From Cohnella ginsengisoli (GTDB taxonomy: Bacteria; Bacillota; Bacilli; Paenibacillales; Paenibacillaceae), in assembly GCF_029525555.1 (NCBI RefSeq), contig NZ_JAPDHZ010000004.1, positions 682,001-746,000 of the forward strand: 64,000 nt of DNA. The letters run 5' to 3'. Position numbers and translations under genes: made by a program. Under the pieces are notes generated by a model, which was given only the letters and a program-made list of their open reading frames with translations, was not told where the DNA came from and did not search any database. Positions 9,148 to 18,699 of the stretch are shown one piece after another. Position 1 is the stretch's first letter. Each line of letters starts with the position of its first letter.

Positions 9148-9943
9148 ATGAAGATGCGCTATCGTTTAGTAATTTTGACCGTGTGCCTCGTCTGCTGCCT
9201 CTTCGGTCTGTATACGCTGAACCGGCTCGACAAGCCGCATGCCGCGCGCGAAGCGTTCAGCAGTGCCGTCATCAAGAGCGGCGCAACGGGCAAAGACGTA
9301 TACGAGCTGCAAGGAAGACTTAAGTACTTAGGCTATTACAGCGGAATAGTGGACGGGAACTTCGGGGGAGACTACGCTGAATTCCGTCAAGTGGTTCCAG
9401 TGGAAGTTCGGCATGAAGGCGGACGGCGTCGTCGGCGGCAAAACGAAGCTGAAGCTTTGGGAAGCGACGAAGGACTGGAAGCCGAACGCGTCCAACCTTG
9501 GCAAGGAAACGGAGCCGAACCAAAGCGCGAACGCAGGCAATGGCGCCTCGAACGAGGCCAACCTGCCTGCGTCGAACGACATGGGCTTGTCGGCCAACGA
9601 TCTGAAGCTGATGGCCAACGCCGTGTACGGCGAATCGCGCGGCGAACCGTACGAAGGGCAGGTCGCGGTAGCAGCGGTCATCTTGAATCGGGTGCGCGCC
9701 TCGGAGTTTCCCAACACCGTATCAGGCGTCATCTTCCAGCCAGGCGCCTTCACTGCGGTGGCGGACGGGCAGATCTATCTGACGCCGAACGAGACTGCGG
9801 CCAAGGCCGTCAAAGACGCGTTATCCGGCTGGGATCCGACGGACGGCTGCCTGTACTATTTCAACCCCAAGACAGCGACCTCGAAGTGGATCTGGTCGAG
9901 ACCCCAGTACAAGACGATCGGGCAACATATTTTTTGCAATTGA
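9148..9943 (+). CDS. sleB: SleB-like spore cortex-lytic hydrolase, frame broken by +1 G
   Basis: A cell wall hydrolase of 264 residues after correction. It has an N-terminal signal/membrane segment (about residues 4-25), a PG_binding_1 domain (VYELQGRLKYLGYYSGIVDG, about residues 50-110), an Asn/Gln-rich linker and a C-terminal Hydrolase_2 (SleB/CwlJ) domain with the catalytic glutamate in AVYGESRGEPYEG. SleB acts as a lytic transglycosylase on cortex peptidoglycan during germination. G5 at 9364-9368 should be four (GNFGETTLNSVKWFQ). No ypeB partner follows, unlike many sleB loci, so a vegetative or other cortex role is possible. Confidence 0.85.
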
Positions 9944-9994
9944 CCCGCTTTTTGTGCCGCGCCTTATTTGCTTCGGGCTTGACCATGCGCTAGA

Positions 9995-11332
9995 ATGGGC
10001 TTGAATCCAGAATCAGGGAAGGGATCTGAGGCCTTGCAGACTGAAGTGTTCCAGCGCGGCGCAGTCGGCCGGATGCGCGTCCACGTATTGCCGACCACCC
10101 GATTCAAAACCTTTTCATTGTCGCTTTTCGCGGGCGTGCCGCTCGAAGAATCGCGCGTCACGCCGGTCGCGCTCGTGCCGTTCGTGCTTCGCCGGGGCAC
10201 CCGTTCCTATCCGGAGACGATTCAGTTCCGCGAGCGACTAGACGAACTTTACGGCGCCGGCTTCGGCTTCGATATTTACAAGCGGGGCGACTATCAGATC
10301 GTTCAATTTCGCCTCGATATCATTAACGACGCGTTCGTCTCCTCAAGCCAGTCCTTGTTGGAGGAGGCGCTCCGTTTTCTAGGCGAGGCGCTGACGGAGC
10401 CGGCGCTTGAGAGCGGCGCGTTCACCGCCAAGTATGTCGAATCGGAAAAAACGACCGTGCAAAAGCGGATCGAGTCCATCATCAACGATAAAATCCGCTA
10501 CGCGGCAGAACGGTGCCTAGAGGAAATGTGCAGAAACGAGCCTTACAGGCTGCTCGCGCTCGGACGCAAGGAGGAACTGCCGCATATCACGCCGGCCTCC
10601 TTGTACGAGAGCTACCGTAAATGGCTGGACGAAGCCGTGTTCGACCTGTACGTGTCCGGCGATACGTCGCTTGAACAAGTGTCCGCGTGGGCGGGGCAGT
10701 ACTTCAAACTCCCGGACGGACAGCCGGGTACCTACAGCGCTGCCGAGATCAAGCCCGCATCGGAAGCGCCCCGCACGGTCGTCGAGCGGCTCGACGTCGG
10801 GCAAGGCAAGCTCAATCTCGGACTTCGGACCGGGATCGCCTATTCCGACGACCGCTACCCGGATTTGCTCGTATACAATGGCATATTGGGCGCTTTTCCG
10901 CACTCCAAGCTCTTTATTCACGTGCGCGAAAAAGCCAGCCTCGCCTACTACGCTTCGTCGCGTCTCGACGGCCATAAAGGCTTGCTCACGATTCAGTCGG
11001 GCATCGAGATCGCGAACTACGAACGCGCGCTGGACATTATCCGCGAGCAGCTCGACGAGATGCGCGCAGGCAATATCGAAGAGCAGGAGCTGTCCAAGAC
11101 GAAGGCGATGCTCGTCAACCAGCTGCGCGAGATTCAGGACTCGGCATTCGAGCGGATCGCATTCGATTACAACGGCGTCGTATCGGGCAAGCAGCGCAGC
11201 GCGGACGAACTGATCGCGGCGATCGAATCCGTGACGGCAGACAAGGCCGCGGCGATCGCCGGGAACGTCGGACTGGATACGATCTACTTCCTGCGCGACC
11301 TGAAGGAGGAGGCGGCCCATGTCCAAGCTTGA
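9995..11332 (+). CDS. ymfF: M16-family peptidase homolog YmfF (no zinc motif)
   Basis: A 445-residue insulinase/pitrilysin-fold protein. The position where active M16 enzymes carry HxxEH reads LVPFVLRRGT here, so it is probably the non-catalytic partner of the next gene product, like the alpha/beta pairs of mitochondrial processing peptidase. The C-terminal half carries FPHSKLFIHVREKASLAYY, the usual substrate-holding R/Y region. ATG 9995 is used; TTG at 10034, with a better upstream purine tract, is an alternative. It overlaps ymfH by 14 bp. The pair is conserved in sporulating Firmicutes, with unknown substrate. Confidence 0.87.
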   Translation: MGLNPESGKGSEALQTEVFQRGAVGRMRVHVLPTTRFKTFSLSLFAGVPLEESRVTPVALVPFVLRRGTRSYPETIQFRERLDELYGAGFGFDIYKRGDYQIVQFRLDIINDAFVSSSQSLLEEALRFLGEALTEPALESGAFTAKYVESEKTTVQKRIESIINDKIRYAAERCLEEMCRNEPYRLLALGRKEELPHITPASLYESYRKWLDEAVFDLYVSGDTSLEQVSAWAGQYFKLPDGQPGTYSAAEIKPASEAPRTVVERLDVGQGKLNLGLRTGIAYSDDRYPDLLVYNGILGAFPHSKLFIHVREKASLAYYASSRLDGHKGLLTIQSGIEIANYERALDIIREQLDEMRAGNIEEQELSKTKAMLVNQLREIQDSAFERIAFDYNGVVSGKQRSADELIAAIESVTADKAAAIAGNVGLDTIYFLRDLKEEAAHVQA

Positions 11333-12605
11333 CTATCCGAAGCTGCAGGAGACGCTTTATCGCGAGGTGCTGGACAACGGCCTCGAGGTGTTCGTTCTGC
11401 CTAAGCCCGGCTTTACGAAGACGTACGCGACCTTTACGACCAAATACGGCTCGGTAGACAACCATTTCCGTCCCGAAGGACAGGAAGCGCGTGCCGTACC
11501 CGACGGCATCGCCCATTTCCTCGAGCACAAAATGTTCGAAGAGCCCGAAGGCGACGTCTTTTCGCGCTTCGCCGAGCAGGGCGCATCGGCCAACGCGTTT
11601 ACGAGCTTCGACCGTACGTCTTATTTATTTTCGACGGCGGGAGAACCGCTCGAGAGCCTGGATACGCTGCTCGATTTCGTGCAGAATCCGTACTTCACGG
11701 ACGAGAACGTGGAAAAAGAAAAAGGCATTATCGTCCAGGAAATCAACATGTACAAGGACAATGCGGACTGGCGCGTCTACTTCGGCTTGATCGAAGCGCT
11801 GTATGCGAAGCACCCCGTGCATATCGACATTGCCGGCACGGAGCAATCCGTTCGATCGATTACGAAGGAACAGCTGTACGACTGCTACCGAACCTTTTAT
11901 CATCCGTCCAACATGACGCTGTTCGTCGTGGGCGGGATCGATCCCGAGGAAACGCTCGTGCGCGTTCGTCGCAACCAGGCACGCAAGACATTCGCGCCCG
12001 GCGGAGAAATCGAGCGTCTGTTCGAAGTCGAGCCGTCCGGCGTTCGAGAAGCGCGTCGCGTCGTCAAGCTGCCGGTGTCGCTTCCCAAGTGCATGATCGG
12101 CTTCAAAGAGTCGGGGCCGTTCCCCGAAGGGGAAGAAGGCATCCGCAGGGAACTCGCGGCCAAGCTCATGCTCGACGTACTGATCGGCTCCAGCTCGCCG
12201 GTTTATCAGCTTCTATATGACGACAATCTCATCTCCGACAGCTTCGGTCACGAATACAATACGGGCCCGGGCTACGCCTTTACGGTTATCGGCGGAGACA
12301 CCAGGGATCCGGACGAACTGCTCGCGCGCGTCGTCGCAGCGATCGACGAGGCGATTCGGGACGGTCTGCCGCAAGCCTCGTTCGAACGAACCCGCGCAAA
12401 GAAGATCGGCGCTTATCTTCGCATGCTGAACAGTCCGGAAGCGATTGCGGGCGAATTCACCCGGTACCGCTTCAAGGGCGGGGATCTGTTCGACGTCGTG
12501 CGCCTGTACGAGAGCATCACGCTTGAAGATGTGCACGAACGGCTTCGTCTGCTGGCGGACACTGGCCGCAGGTCCGTCTGCATCGTCCGGTCGGATACCG
12601 AGTGA
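11319..12605 (+). CDS. ymfH: M16-family zinc peptidase YmfH
   Basis: The catalytic member of the YmfF/YmfH pair, 428 residues. The inverted zinc motif HFLEH sits in GIAHFLEHKMFEEPEGD near residue 65, with the downstream glutamate in EKGIIVQEINMYKDN about 75 residues later completing the site. Start ATG 11319 follows AAGGAGGAGG inside the end of ymfF, so the two are translationally coupled. The stop overlaps the GTG of the SDR gene. It is a soluble cytoplasmic enzyme by sequence; the peptides it degrades are unknown. Confidence 0.9.
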   Translation: MSKLDYPKLQETLYREVLDNGLEVFVLPKPGFTKTYATFTTKYGSVDNHFRPEGQEARAVPDGIAHFLEHKMFEEPEGDVFSRFAEQGASANAFTSFDRTSYLFSTAGEPLESLDTLLDFVQNPYFTDENVEKEKGIIVQEINMYKDNADWRVYFGLIEALYAKHPVHIDIAGTEQSVRSITKEQLYDCYRTFYHPSNMTLFVVGGIDPEETLVRVRRNQARKTFAPGGEIERLFEVEPSGVREARRVVKLPVSLPKCMIGFKESGPFPEGEEGIRRELAAKLMLDVLIGSSSPVYQLLYDDNLISDSFGHEYNTGPGYAFTVIGGDTRDPDELLARVVAAIDEAIRDGLPQASFERTRAKKIGAYLRMLNSPEAIAGEFTRYRFKGGDLFDVVRLYESITLEDVHERLRLLADTGRRSVCIVRSDTE

Positions 12606-13375
12606 CGAATGAACGGCAAGGGTCAAGCGCGCGTTTGTCGCCTTACTGCGCGCTTGTCACCGGCGCTTCCCGGGGAATCGGTGCGGCCGTCGCCCGCAGG
12701 ATGGCCAGGGAAGGCGCGGGCGTGATCGTGCATTATCACCGGTCGCGCGAGCGCGCCGAAGCAGTCGCGGCCGAGTGCCTGTCGCTGGGCGCCCCGTTCG
12801 CGGAAGTGGCCGCCGCCGATGTCCGGCTAAGCTCCGATATCGCCGCGCTCAAGCGCGCTCTCGAGCACGCGGGCCGCATGCCGGACATTCTGGTACATGC
12901 GGCCGGCACGGCGCACTACGGCCTGCTGGAGGATCTGGAGGAGGACGAGTGGGACGATATTCAGCACGTCCACCTCAAAGCCGCGTACGGCCTGGCCAAG
13001 CGCTTCGGGCCGACGATGTCCTGGCGTCGGCACGGCCGGATCGTGCACGTCAGCAGCGTCTGGGGCGTCGTCGGAGCTGCGGGCGAAGCCGCTTATTCCG
13101 CGGCCAAGGGCGGGTTGAACGGATTAACCAAAGCGCTGGCGCGGGAGATGGCTTTTGCGGGCGTCACGGTAAATGCCGTCGCGCCGGGTCTCGTCGAGAC
13201 GGACATGCTGGCGGAGCTGGATCGTTCGGAGCTGGAGGAACTTCGTGAGGCGGTCCCGATGAAGCGGTTCGCGGATCCGGACGAGGTGGCCGAGCTCGTT
13301 CGCTTTTTGACGCTTGGCGACGCCGGATATATTACGGGGCAGATCATCGGCCTCACCGGCGGATGGCGAATGTAG
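12602..13375 (+). CDS. ymfI: Short-chain dehydrogenase/reductase (YmfI)
   Basis: A classical SDR of 257 residues. The NADP(H)-type glycine motif VTGASRGIGAAVA is near residue 18, the catalytic Ser in HVSSVWG near residue 150, and YSAAKGGLNGL supplies the Tyr and Lys. It resembles 3-oxoacyl-ACP reductases (FabG) and was long annotated so, but its place after ymfH matches the B. subtilis ymfI gene of undefined substrate. The start is GTG overlapping the ymfH stop (GTGA). Confidence 0.88.
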   Translation: MTNERQGSSARLSPYCALVTGASRGIGAAVARRMAREGAGVIVHYHRSRERAEAVAAECLSLGAPFAEVAAADVRLSSDIAALKRALEHAGRMPDILVHAAGTAHYGLLEDLEEDEWDDIQHVHLKAAYGLAKRFGPTMSWRRHGRIVHVSSVWGVVGAAGEAAYSAAKGGLNGLTKALAREMAFAGVTVNAVAPGLVETDMLAELDRSELEELREAVPMKRFADPDEVAELVRFLTLGDAGYITGQIIGLTGGWRM

Positions 13376-13456
13376 CGGCAGGCCGTTCCGAATAAGGCGA
13401 GGAGGCGAAGGGCATCCTATCAGTGCATTGATCTCACCCATCAAGGAGGCTGTCGG

Positions 13457-13708
13457 ATGTCTACCGTGCTGAGCAACTTTGAGTCCTGGAAAAAATTTCT
13501 GGGCGACCGGATCGAGGCCGCTAAGGACTTGGGGATCGGCGAAGACGCGATTGCCAAGCTCGCGTACGAGATCGGCGAATTCCTGGACAACAAAGTCGAC
13601 CCGAAAAACGAAGAACAACGCGTCCTGAAGGAGCTTTGGGACGTCGGCGACGAATCCGAACGCAAGACGATGGCCGCGCTTATGGTCAAGCTCGCTAAGC
13701 ATAGCTGA
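13457..13708 (+). CDS. ymfJ: DUF3243 protein (YmfJ)
   Basis: A small, soluble, mostly helical and charged protein of 83 residues with the DUF3243 signature FESWKKFLGDRIEAAKDLG at its N-terminus. Its function is unknown; the family is restricted to Bacilli and sits at this position in B. subtilis. It has a perfect AAGGAGG site before the ATG and is closed by a terminator hairpin. Confidence 0.85.
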   Translation: MSTVLSNFESWKKFLGDRIEAAKDLGIGEDAIAKLAYEIGEFLDNKVDPKNEEQRVLKELWDVGDESERKTMAALMVKLAKHS

Positions 13709-13729
13709 GCTGGGCGACGGACGGGAAGG

Positions 13730-13764
13730 AAGGCTCTGCCGATCGAAGGCGGAGCCTTCTTTAT
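13730..13764 (+). terminator. Terminator after ymfJ
   Basis: AAGGCTCTGCC pairs with GGCGGAGCCTT (one G-U pair) around GATCGAA, followed by a T-rich CTTTATTTCT tract. Confidence 0.75.
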
Positions 13765-13912
13765 TTCTGTTTATGCTTGCGCGCGGCGAATTCTTTTCGA
13801 GCGAGGGGAACGATGGCTTGTAGGACTTTAGTAGGAATCTTTTGCTGACTTTTGCAGGAGCGGGCCCACCGTTGTAGAATGAAGTTTGAAGGAAACGGCG
13901 ACGAGGTGTCTA

Positions 13913-14683
13913 ATGAATACGAAACAGTGGTATATGGAATATAAGATACATAAAAACCGTCCGGGTCTGCTCGGAGACATTGCGTCTCTGCTCGGCATGC
14001 TCGAAGTGAATATCCTGACCATCAACGGCGTCGAAGACCGGACACGGGGCATGCTGCTGCAGACCGACGACGACGAAAAGATCGAGCTGCTCGGGAAAAT
14101 GCTGGCCAAGGTCGAAAATATATCGATCGTGACGCTGCGTCCGCCGCGGCTGACGGATATTCTGGCCGTCCGCCACGGAAGATATATCGAGCGGGATTCG
14201 GACGACCGCAAGACGTTCCGCTTCACGCGGGACGAACTCGGTTTGCTGGTCGACTTTCTCGGCGAGCTCTTCAAGCAAGAAGGGAACCAGACGATCGGGC
14301 TTCGCGGCATGCCGCGCGTCGGGAAGACCGAATCGATCATCGCGGGCAGCGTATGCGCGAACAAGCGCTGGGCGTTCGTATCCTCGACGCTGCTCCGGCA
14401 GACGGTTCGCAGCCAGCTGTCCGAAGAGGAGATGAACCCGCACAACGTGTTCATCATCGACGGCATCGTGAGCACGATCCGTTCGAACGACAAGCATTAC
14501 AGTTTGCTGCAGGACATTATGGCGATGCCTTCTACGAAGGTGATCGAGCACCCCGACATTTTCGTCCGCGAATCGAGCTTCGACTACGACGTATTCGATT
14601 GCATCGTCGAGCTGCGCAATACGCCCGACGAGGAGATCACGTACGAGAACTTTACGACCGCGGGCCTTGACGGCGGCTTTTGA
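13913..14683 (+). CDS. ymfK: DUF3388 protein with ACT-like N-terminus (YmfK)
   Basis: A 256-residue protein. The first 75 residues (WYMEYKIHKNRPGLLGDIA, then TINGVEDRTRG) resemble an ACT regulatory domain. The remainder is DUF3388, with a P-loop-like stretch RGMPRVGKTESIIAGSV near residue 140, which hints at nucleotide binding. ATG 13913 is chosen over an upstream in-frame TTG (13886) because ACGAGGTG lies just before it. The family is conserved in Bacilli next to rodZ (ymfM); its function is unknown. Confidence 0.83.
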   Translation: MNTKQWYMEYKIHKNRPGLLGDIASLLGMLEVNILTINGVEDRTRGMLLQTDDDEKIELLGKMLAKVENISIVTLRPPRLTDILAVRHGRYIERDSDDRKTFRFTRDELGLLVDFLGELFKQEGNQTIGLRGMPRVGKTESIIAGSVCANKRWAFVSSTLLRQTVRSQLSEEEMNPHNVFIIDGIVSTIRSNDKHYSLLQDIMAMPSTKVIEHPDIFVRESSFDYDVFDCIVELRNTPDEEITYENFTTAGLDGGF

Positions 14684-14727
14684 CGAATTTGAGCAGATCC
14701 TAATGGAAACGGCAGGAGGTGAAGTTT

Positions 14728-15602
14728 GTGTCTGATCTGGGATTGCTGCTTCGCAAGGCGAGGGAGCAACGGGGGGTATACCCTCGACGACATCCAGGAA
14801 ATTACGAAAATACGCAAACGCTACCTTGAAGCCATCGAATCCGGCGATTATAAAGTGCTTCCTGGATCGTTCTACGTTCGCGCCTTCGTCAAGACGTATG
14901 CCGAGACGGTAGGCCTGGACGCCGAAGAAGTGCTTCGTCTTTATCAAAAAAGAATTGCCGAAGGCGCCGGCGACCGAAGCGGGCGCGCCGGAGCCTTCTT
15001 ATATACAGCCCAAGAGCCGGAGAGTCCAGCATAACGATCGGGTCGGCAAAGTGGTCGTCACCTTGCTCATGTGGCTGTTCCCGATCTTGATCGCAGTTGT
15101 GATATACGTCTATTACGCCAACAACAAGACGGAGACGAACAAGCCGTCGGAGACGACGCCACCTTCGCTTACGACGGAGACGGCGATGCCTTCGTCCGCT
15201 GCGACGCCTACGCCTACGCCCACCGCGACGCCGACGCCGACGCCGACGCCGCCGCAGACGACCGTCACGTTCCGGGAGAAAAAGAACAGCCGCTATTATT
15301 TCGACGTCTCCCCGGCGGGCACGCACCAGTTGAAGATTTCGTTCCCCGGCGGGAAGAGCTGGGTCGGCGTGAATGAGAATAACTCGTCCGGCAAGTCGAT
15401 TTACGGGGCGACGCCGGACCAGAGCGAGGAGTTGACGTTCGAGCTCGGCGAGACGCCTTTGTACGTGAACCTGGGCTTCGCCAAAGGCGCGCTGATCGAG
15501 ATCGACGGCATCGCCGTCGACGACGAGGACGTTCCGGGCCGCAGAAGATTCATTTTCACGGTGACGGACGGCACGGGCCAACCGGCGACTCCGACGCCTT
15601 AA
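14728..15602 (+). CDS. rodZ: RodZ-type cell-shape protein, two +1 frame breaks
   Basis: A bitopic membrane protein that links MreB filaments to the elongation machinery, 290 residues after correction. An N-terminal helix-turn-helix (YTLDDIQEITKIRKRYLEAI, residues 17-36) is followed by a single membrane helix (VVTLLMWLFPILIAVVIYV, about residue 112), a Pro-Thr repeat linker and a C-terminal DUF4115 beta domain. GTG 14728 has AGGAGGTGA five bases upstream. G6 at 14771-14776 and A6 at 14946-14951 each need one base fewer. Corresponds to B. subtilis ymfM. Confidence 0.87.
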
Positions 15603-15685
15603 CCTCCTATAGTGACGCATATTCGCTAACCTGAAGAGACACGCTAATGTAAGCAACGGATACGCTAGCATGGAGGTTGTCGCAA

Positions 15686-15847
15686 ATGGCAGTCAGTTGG
15701 ATCGTGGTCGCGGTCGGCGTGGTGGTCAGCCTGCTGGGCTGGTTGATGACGCCGAGCGCTTGGGGTTATGGCATTTTGGGCTTCGGGCTCGCCTGGATCG
15801 TGCTCGGTTTGCTCGATTTGTTTCGCGAGCCGGCCCGCGGCAGATAG
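15686..15847 (+). CDS. 53-residue membrane protein of unknown function
   Basis: A short open frame with a good GGAGG site nine bases before its ATG and its own terminator. The product is almost entirely hydrophobic, with two predicted membrane helices (SWIVVAVGVVVSLLGWL and GYGILGFGLAWIVLGLLDLF) and a short basic tail. It lies between rodZ and yajQ on the same strand. I do not recognise the family; the codon pattern, start signal and terminator make it a likely real gene. Confidence 0.65.
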   Translation: MAVSWIVVAVGVVVSLLGWLMTPSAWGYGILGFGLAWIVLGLLDLFREPARGR

Positions 15848-15861
15848 TCCGAACCGAGGAG

Positions 15862-15897
15862 GAGAATGAGCGCGAATCGCACTCATTCTCTTTTTTT
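15862..15897 (+). terminator. Terminator after the small membrane-protein gene
   Basis: GAGAATGAG pairs with CTCATTCTC around an 11-base loop, followed by seven T. Confidence 0.85.
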
Positions 15898-15992
15898 GCG
15901 GCGCGGAATCCGCTCCTGCTTGTCGTCTTGGAATCCCCGCTTCATTTCGTTTATAATGTACACAATCGATGATAAGGAAAGGAAGACTACAT

Positions 15993-16485
15993 ATGGCATC
16001 CGAGTATTCGTTCGACATCGTGTCCAAGGTCGAGCTTCAAGAAGTGAGCAACGCCGTTCAGCAGGCGGTAAAGGAAATCGAGACCCGGTTCGACTTTAAA
16101 GGGAGCAAGAGCAGCATCGCGCTCGAAGGCGAAGCGCTGAACGTCGCGTCGGACGACGAGTACCGGCTGAAGAGCGTCATCGACATTTTGCAGAGCAAGC
16201 TGATCAAGCGCGGCGTGCCGATTCGCAATTTGGACTACGGCAAGATCGAGCCCGCGTCCGGCAGCACCGTTCGTCAGAATATCAAACTCAAACAGGGCGT
16301 CGACCAGGAAAACGCGAAAAAAAATCAATATTCTGATTCGCGATTCCAAGTTGAAGGTAAAAAGCCAGATCCAGGGCGATCAGCTTCGCGTGACGGGCAA
16401 GAGCAAGGACGATCTCCAAGCGATCATGTCGCTGCTGAAAGGCGCGGATCTGCCGCTCGAGCTTCAATTTACGAACTACCGCTAA
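15993..16485 (+). CDS. yajQ: YajQ-family nucleotide-binding protein, frame broken by +1 A
   Basis: A two-domain ferredoxin-like-fold protein, 163 residues after correction, exactly the family length. Family members bind nucleotides or RNA, and some bind cyclic di-GMP. The signatures MASEYSFDIVSKVELQEV, ETRFDFKGS and SKLIKRGVPIRNLDYG are present. A8 at 16317-16324 must be seven to give NAKKINILIRDSKLKVKSQI and the conserved end ELQFTNYR. The start ATG 15993 follows AAGGAAAGGAAG. Confidence 0.9.
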
Positions 16486-16512
16486 CGGCGAGCATGCATG
16501 ATTCGTCAAATT

Positions 16513-16542
16513 TTGACACTTCGGCGAGGCTTCATTTATACT
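16513..16542 (+). promoter_or_regulatory. Predicted SigA promoter of pgsA-cinA
   Basis: A perfect -35 TTGACA (16513-16518), an 18-bp spacer and -10 TATACT (16537-16542), about 135 bp before pgsA. Confidence 0.7.
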
Positions 16543-16676
16543 GACTTGAACATTTAATCTGGCGAAAAACCTGGGGGAAGTCATTCATGGTAGAGACAGT
16601 CCGCGGACAATTGCTCCGCAACTCGCACCGTACCGCGCCCGAGCGCGGCCGGCATGACGATGGGGGAGGTGTCCGC

Positions 16677-17294
16677 ATGAATCTGGCGAATCGAATCACG
16701 CTCGTTCGTATCTTCCTCGTTCCGATTATGACCTTTTTCTTGCTGATCAAGCTGGATGTGTCTCCGCTCACCATCGGCGACTATTCGATTTCCTACAATC
16801 AGGTGTTCGCGCTGCTCTTGTTCATCATCGCCGCGAGCACGGACGGTCTCGACGGCTACATCGCCCGCAAGCACAAGATCGTCACGAACCTCGGCAAGCT
16901 GCTCGACCCGCTCGCGGACAAGCTGCTCGTGGCGGCCGTCCTGATTTCGCTCGTCGAGATGGGCAAGCTGGACGCTTGGGTCGCCATCGTCATCATCAGC
17001 CGCGAATGGGCGGTCACGGGCCTGCGCCAGGTCGCCTTGCTTGAAGGCGCCGTGCTCGCCGCCAGCAAATGGGGCAAGTGGAAAACCGCGATCCAAATCG
17101 CGATGATCATCGTGCTGCTGTTGAACAACTTCCCGTTCACCTATTTGCATTTCCCGCTTGACACGATCGCCGTCTGGGCCGCTGCAGCCATCACGGTATA
17201 CTCGGGCATCGATTACTTCATTAAAAACAAAAATCTCATCCCGCTGTCCGATCCACCGGCCGGTGAAGGCAAGAAGGGGCGACCAGGCGCATGA
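16677..17294 (+). CDS. pgsA: CDP-diacylglycerol--glycerol-3-phosphate 3-phosphatidyltransferase
   Basis: A membrane enzyme making phosphatidylglycerol phosphate, the entry to anionic phospholipids. It has 205 residues with several membrane helices (for example LVRIFLVPIMTFFLLIKL and QVFALLLFIIAAS). The CDP-alcohol phosphotransferase motif DGYIARKHKIVTNLGKLLDP followed by LADK carries the conserved Asp residues. ATG 16677 is chosen because GGGAGGTG precedes it; the frame extends 30 codons further upstream without a ribosome site. Its stop overlaps the cinA ATG. Confidence 0.95.
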   Translation: MNLANRITLVRIFLVPIMTFFLLIKLDVSPLTIGDYSISYNQVFALLLFIIAASTDGLDGYIARKHKIVTNLGKLLDPLADKLLVAAVLISLVEMGKLDAWVAIVIISREWAVTGLRQVALLEGAVLAASKWGKWKTAIQIAMIIVLLLNNFPFTYLHFPLDTIAVWAAAAITVYSGIDYFIKNKNLIPLSDPPAGEGKKGRPGA

Positions 17295-18545
17295 GAGCGG
17301 AGATTATCGCGGTCGGAACGGAATTGCTGCTCGGCCAGATCGTCAACACGAACGCGCAATTTTTGTCGCAGCGCCTTGCGGAACTCGGGGTCGACGTTTA
17401 CTTTCAGACGGTCGTCGGGGACAATGAAGAACGTCTGAAGCAAGCGATCGCCATCGCCGAGTCGCGGGCCGACCTCATTGTATTTACCGGCGGTCTTGGG
17501 CCGACGATGGACGACCTGACGCGCGATGCGCTGGCCGCCCATCTGGGCGTCGGCATAGAAATGCACGAGCCAACGCTTGCCAAGATCGAAGCGATGTTTG
17601 CCGGCAGGTCGCCTTCGCTCATCGAGATCAACCGCCGCCAGGCGATGCTCGTGGAGGGCGCTTCGCCGCTCCGCAACGACGCGGGCCTCGCCGTCGGCAG
17701 CGCGCTCGCGTCGGGCGGCACGCTTTATATGCTGCTGCCGGGACCGCCGCGAGAGATGAAGCCGATGTTCCTGAACGACGGGACCGCCTGGCTGAAGGAA
17801 AAGCTCGGCGATGCGGGGGGCACTTCACTCGGCCATGCTTCGCTTCTGCGGGATCGGCGAATCCGCGCTAGAGGAGCTCTACAAGGATTTGATCGAGGCG
17901 CAGACCGATCCGACCCTCGCTACGTATGCGAAGGAAGGCGAGGTCGTGCTTCGCGTGTCCACGAAGGCCGCCGGGGCCGAAGAGGCGCTTGCGAGGCTTG
18001 CGCCGACGCTTCAGGAGATTCGCAGGCGCGGCGAACGCTATCTGTATTCGGAGAGCGACGTGGCGCTCGAGACCGAAGTCATCCGGCTGCTCGCGGAACA
18101 GCGTCGGACGATCTCGTGCGCGGAGAGCTGCACGGGCGGACTGATCGCGACGCTGCTCACGACGGTGCCGGGCAGCGCGGACGCTTTTCTCGGCGGCGTG
18201 GTGAGCTACAGCAATCCCGTGAAGCGGGACCTGCTTGGCGTCGATCCGGCGCTGCTGGAGGGCGAAGGCGCGCCGGGGGCGGTCAGCGAAGAGACGGCGA
18301 GGGCGATGGCTGAAGGCATCCGCCTGGCGACCGACACGGATCTGGCGTTGTCGGTTACCGGCGTGGCGGGGCCGGCTTCCTCCGAAGGCAAACCTGTAGG
18401 GCTTGTTTATATCGGTATTGCCGAACGGGGTAAACCCGCACGCGCGGAGAAGCTCCAGCTGCAAGGGGACCGCGAAGGCATCCGGATCCGGGCGGCGAAG
18501 CGAGCGTTGTACTTGGCTTGGCTGCGGTTAACCGGCAAGGATTGA
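17291..18545 (+). CDS. cinA: CinA-family protein (competence/damage-inducible), frame broken by +1 G
   Basis: 417 residues after correction. The N-terminal MoCF-like domain (residues 1-165: IAVGTELLLGQIVNTN, FTGGLGPTMDDLTRDAL) resembles molybdopterin-binding proteins. The C-terminal CinA domain (about residues 255-415: SCAESCTGGLIATLLTTVPG, VTGVAGP) has nicotinamide-nucleotide amidase activity in homologs. G6 at 17815-17820 should be five, joining GDAG to ALHSAMLRFCGIGESALEE. It is coupled to pgsA by an ATGA overlap and precedes recA, the usual Bacilli order. Its competence role is known from relatives and is not shown here. Confidence 0.9.
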
Positions 18546-18627
18546 CAGCTCTCTCAATCGCGATTCGCTAGAAAGCAAGCTTGCGCCAATAGTCGAATTA
18601 TGATAGATTGAATAGGAAAGTTGCGGA

Positions 18628-18668
18628 AGAACCGTAGCGAAGAATACTTTGCTACGGTTCTTTTTTTG
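18628..18668 (+). terminator. Terminator between cinA and recA
   Basis: AGAACCGTAGC (18628-18638) pairs perfectly with GCTACGGTTCT (18651-18661), followed by seven T. It separates constitutive cinA transcription from the SOS-controlled recA promoter. Confidence 0.85.
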
Positions 18669-18677
18669 GAAGTTTTT

Positions 18678-18691
18678 CGAACAAATGTTCG
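18678..18691 (+). promoter_or_regulatory. LexA (DinR) operator, SOS box of recA
   Basis: CGAACAAATGTTCG is a perfect match to the Firmicute SOS box CGAAC-N4-GTTCG. It lies eight bases upstream of the -35 of the recA promoter, so LexA bound here would block transcription until DNA damage. Confidence 0.92.
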
Positions 18692-18699
18692 TAAAAAGC

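Noticed and set aside
15866..16099. A 77-codon frame starting with ATG after GAGGAG, overlapping the yajQ start.
   Set aside because: Its first codons form the stem of the terminator hairpin and it then runs out of frame through yajQ; no protein family features.
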